From contig JBOFWC010000202.1 in NCBI GenBank assembly GCA_051653405.1, forward strand, positions 1 to 6,008: a stretch of DNA of 6,008 nucleotides. Reading direction: 5' to 3'. Shown one piece after another: positions 5,166 through 6,008 of this stretch. The notes beneath the pieces were generated by a model. That model made no database searches, was not told the origin of the DNA, and saw only the letters and a program-made list of their open reading frames with translations. Positions within the stretch are counted from its first letter, which is position 1. Every line of letters begins with the position of its first letter. Source of the DNA: Proteocatella sp051653405. Lineage in GTDB: Bacteria > Bacillota > Clostridia > Peptostreptococcales > Filifactoraceae. The translations under genes and the position numbers were made by a program.

Positions 5166-6008
5166 CTAATTCACTTTCAATACCTTTGTAATAAATAACT
5201 CTATTAGATTAGGGTCAAATTGAGTTCCTGATTTTTCTCTTAATTCTGAAATAGCTTGAGATTTAGACAAAGGCTTCTTGTATGGGCGTTCATTTGTCAT
5301 TGCTTCATAGGCATCTGCAATGCATATTATTCTAGAAAACATTGGGATTTCAGAGCCTTTCTGCCTTCGAGGATATCCATTTCCATCCCAATGCTCATGA
5401 TGAGACAATACATATCTTGCTAAATGAGAGTATTCCTCTATTGATTTTAAAATTTGATACCCGGTTTCTGGATGGCGCTGAACAAGTTCACGTTCCTCAG
5501 AAGAAAGAGGAAAGGCTTTGTTTAAAATTTCAGGTGGAATTATTATTTTTCCAATATCATGATAAAGGGCTGCATCAGAAAGACTATTTAGTTGTTCTTT
5601 TGAAAAATCTAAAACTTCTCCTAGTTTTTGACATAAATCACTGACCGAATTATTATGAATTTGTTCATGTGAATAACGACTATTTAAAGTATTTATTATT
5701 AATTCAAAGGTTTTTTTACGCATCAACTTACCGGTTTTTATTTTGTTTTTATACATATTATTTTCAGATATACGTATAATATCATTTATATCTTGAATCG
5801 GAGCTATTTTTATAGAATGTCCAATAGCGACAGATACCATTATAGAATTTAGGTTTTCTTTAGTAGTAGCTTCAGTTATTCGATTCATTATAAGATTGGT
5901 TTCAATATCATCGGTTTTAGGGAGTATTATGGCAAATTCGTCACCACCTAGCCTTGCTATAATATCATCAGCTCTACAGTGCGTTTTTAAGATTTCACCT
6001 ACTTTTTT
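5166..6008 (-). CDS. GGDEF / HD-GYP cyclic-di-GMP signalling protein, C-terminal 280 residues, truncated by the window edge
   Basis: This protein combines domains for making and degrading cyclic di-GMP. The frame is open to the right edge, so the true start lies outside. A methionine at 5888 falls inside the GGDEF domain and is not the start. Numbering residues from the window edge, RLGGDEF at 19-25 is an intact GGDEF active-site motif. RADD at 12-15, five residues before it, fits the RxxD product-inhibition I-site. The domain ends near MYKNKIKTGK (85-94). The HD-GYP domain follows at about 98-275, with H150-D151 in YHDIGKIIIPPEIL, H179 in QRHPETGYQIL, HHEHWDGNGYP at 203-213, and IADAYEAMTNERPYKKPLS at 230-248. 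This is the classic phosphodiesterase signature with metal-ligand residues present. Sensory domains are presumably upstream, outside the window. Both modules look catalytically competent, so the net output cannot be decided. No terminator is seen after its TAG, so it may share a transcript with the lipoprotein gene. Confidence 0.95.
   Translation of the reverse strand, partial: KKVGEILKTHCRADDIIARLGGDEFAIILPKTDDIETNLIMNRITEATTKENLNSIMVSVAIGHSIKIAPIQDINDIIRISENNMYKNKIKTGKLMRKKTFELIINTLNSRYSHEQIHNNSVSDLCQKLGEVLDFSKEQLNSLSDAALYHDIGKIIIPPEILNKAFPLSSEERELVQRHPETGYQILKSIEEYSHLARYVLSHHEHWDGNGYPRRQKGSEIPMFSRIICIADAYEAMTNERPYKKPLSKSQAISELREKSGTQFDPNLIELFITKVLKVN

Noticed and set aside
5342..5644. Plus-strand 100-codon open frame
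   Set aside because: It is antisense to the HD-GYP catalytic region, whose motifs are unambiguous.
5166..5888. GGDEF/HD-GYP gene starting at the methionine at 5888
   Set aside because: The same frame continues upstream through an intact RLGGDEF motif to the window edge, so this methionine is internal.

Overview
The window is AT-rich, has strong AGGAGG-type ribosome binding sites, and carries gene families typical of motile, Gram-positive anaerobes (a PTS enzyme I, a lipoprotein with a trigger-factor-like fold, a flagellar-cap-like protein, a GGDEF/HD-GYP protein). This suggests a low-GC Firmicute, most likely in class Clostridia. I cannot fix the genus from sequence alone.

Layout. Positions 1-1046 (minus strand) hold the N-terminal 348 codons of PTS enzyme I (ptsI), cut by the left edge. 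Positions 1047-1442 are a 396-nt divergent intergenic region with a candidate ptsI promoter, two hairpins, a weak cre-like sequence and a perfect-consensus promoter (TTGACA-N17-TATAAT) for the next gene. Positions 1443-3287 (plus strand) encode a 614-aa exported FAD-dependent oxidoreductase. A long bidirectional terminator at about 3290-3338 separates it from a convergent block of three minus-strand genes. In transcription order, from the right edge, these are: a GGDEF + HD-GYP cyclic-di-GMP protein (5166-6008, start outside the window); a lipoprotein with a trigger-factor/FKBP peptidyl-prolyl isomerase domain (4035-5066); and a 203-aa protein whose second half resembles the C-terminal part of the flagellar filament cap FliD (3339-3950).

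How they fit together. ptsI belongs to general sugar uptake and is unrelated to the rest. The flavoprotein appears to be a single-gene unit, with its own promoter and terminator. The three minus-strand genes suggest, by inference only, a cell-surface/motility theme: c-di-GMP turnover, an extracytoplasmic folding factor, and a flagellar-type protein. A 19-residue reading-frame tail between the last two genes resembles the extreme C-terminus of a methyl-accepting chemotaxis protein and may be the stump of a deleted gene.

No CRISPR array, tRNA, rRNA, insertion sequence or clear phage element was seen. The most unusual items are the free-standing FliD-C-like protein, the exported flavoprotein with a weakly SLH-like tail, the structured ptsI/oxidoreductase intergenic region, and the chemoreceptor-like stump just after the lipoprotein stop codon.
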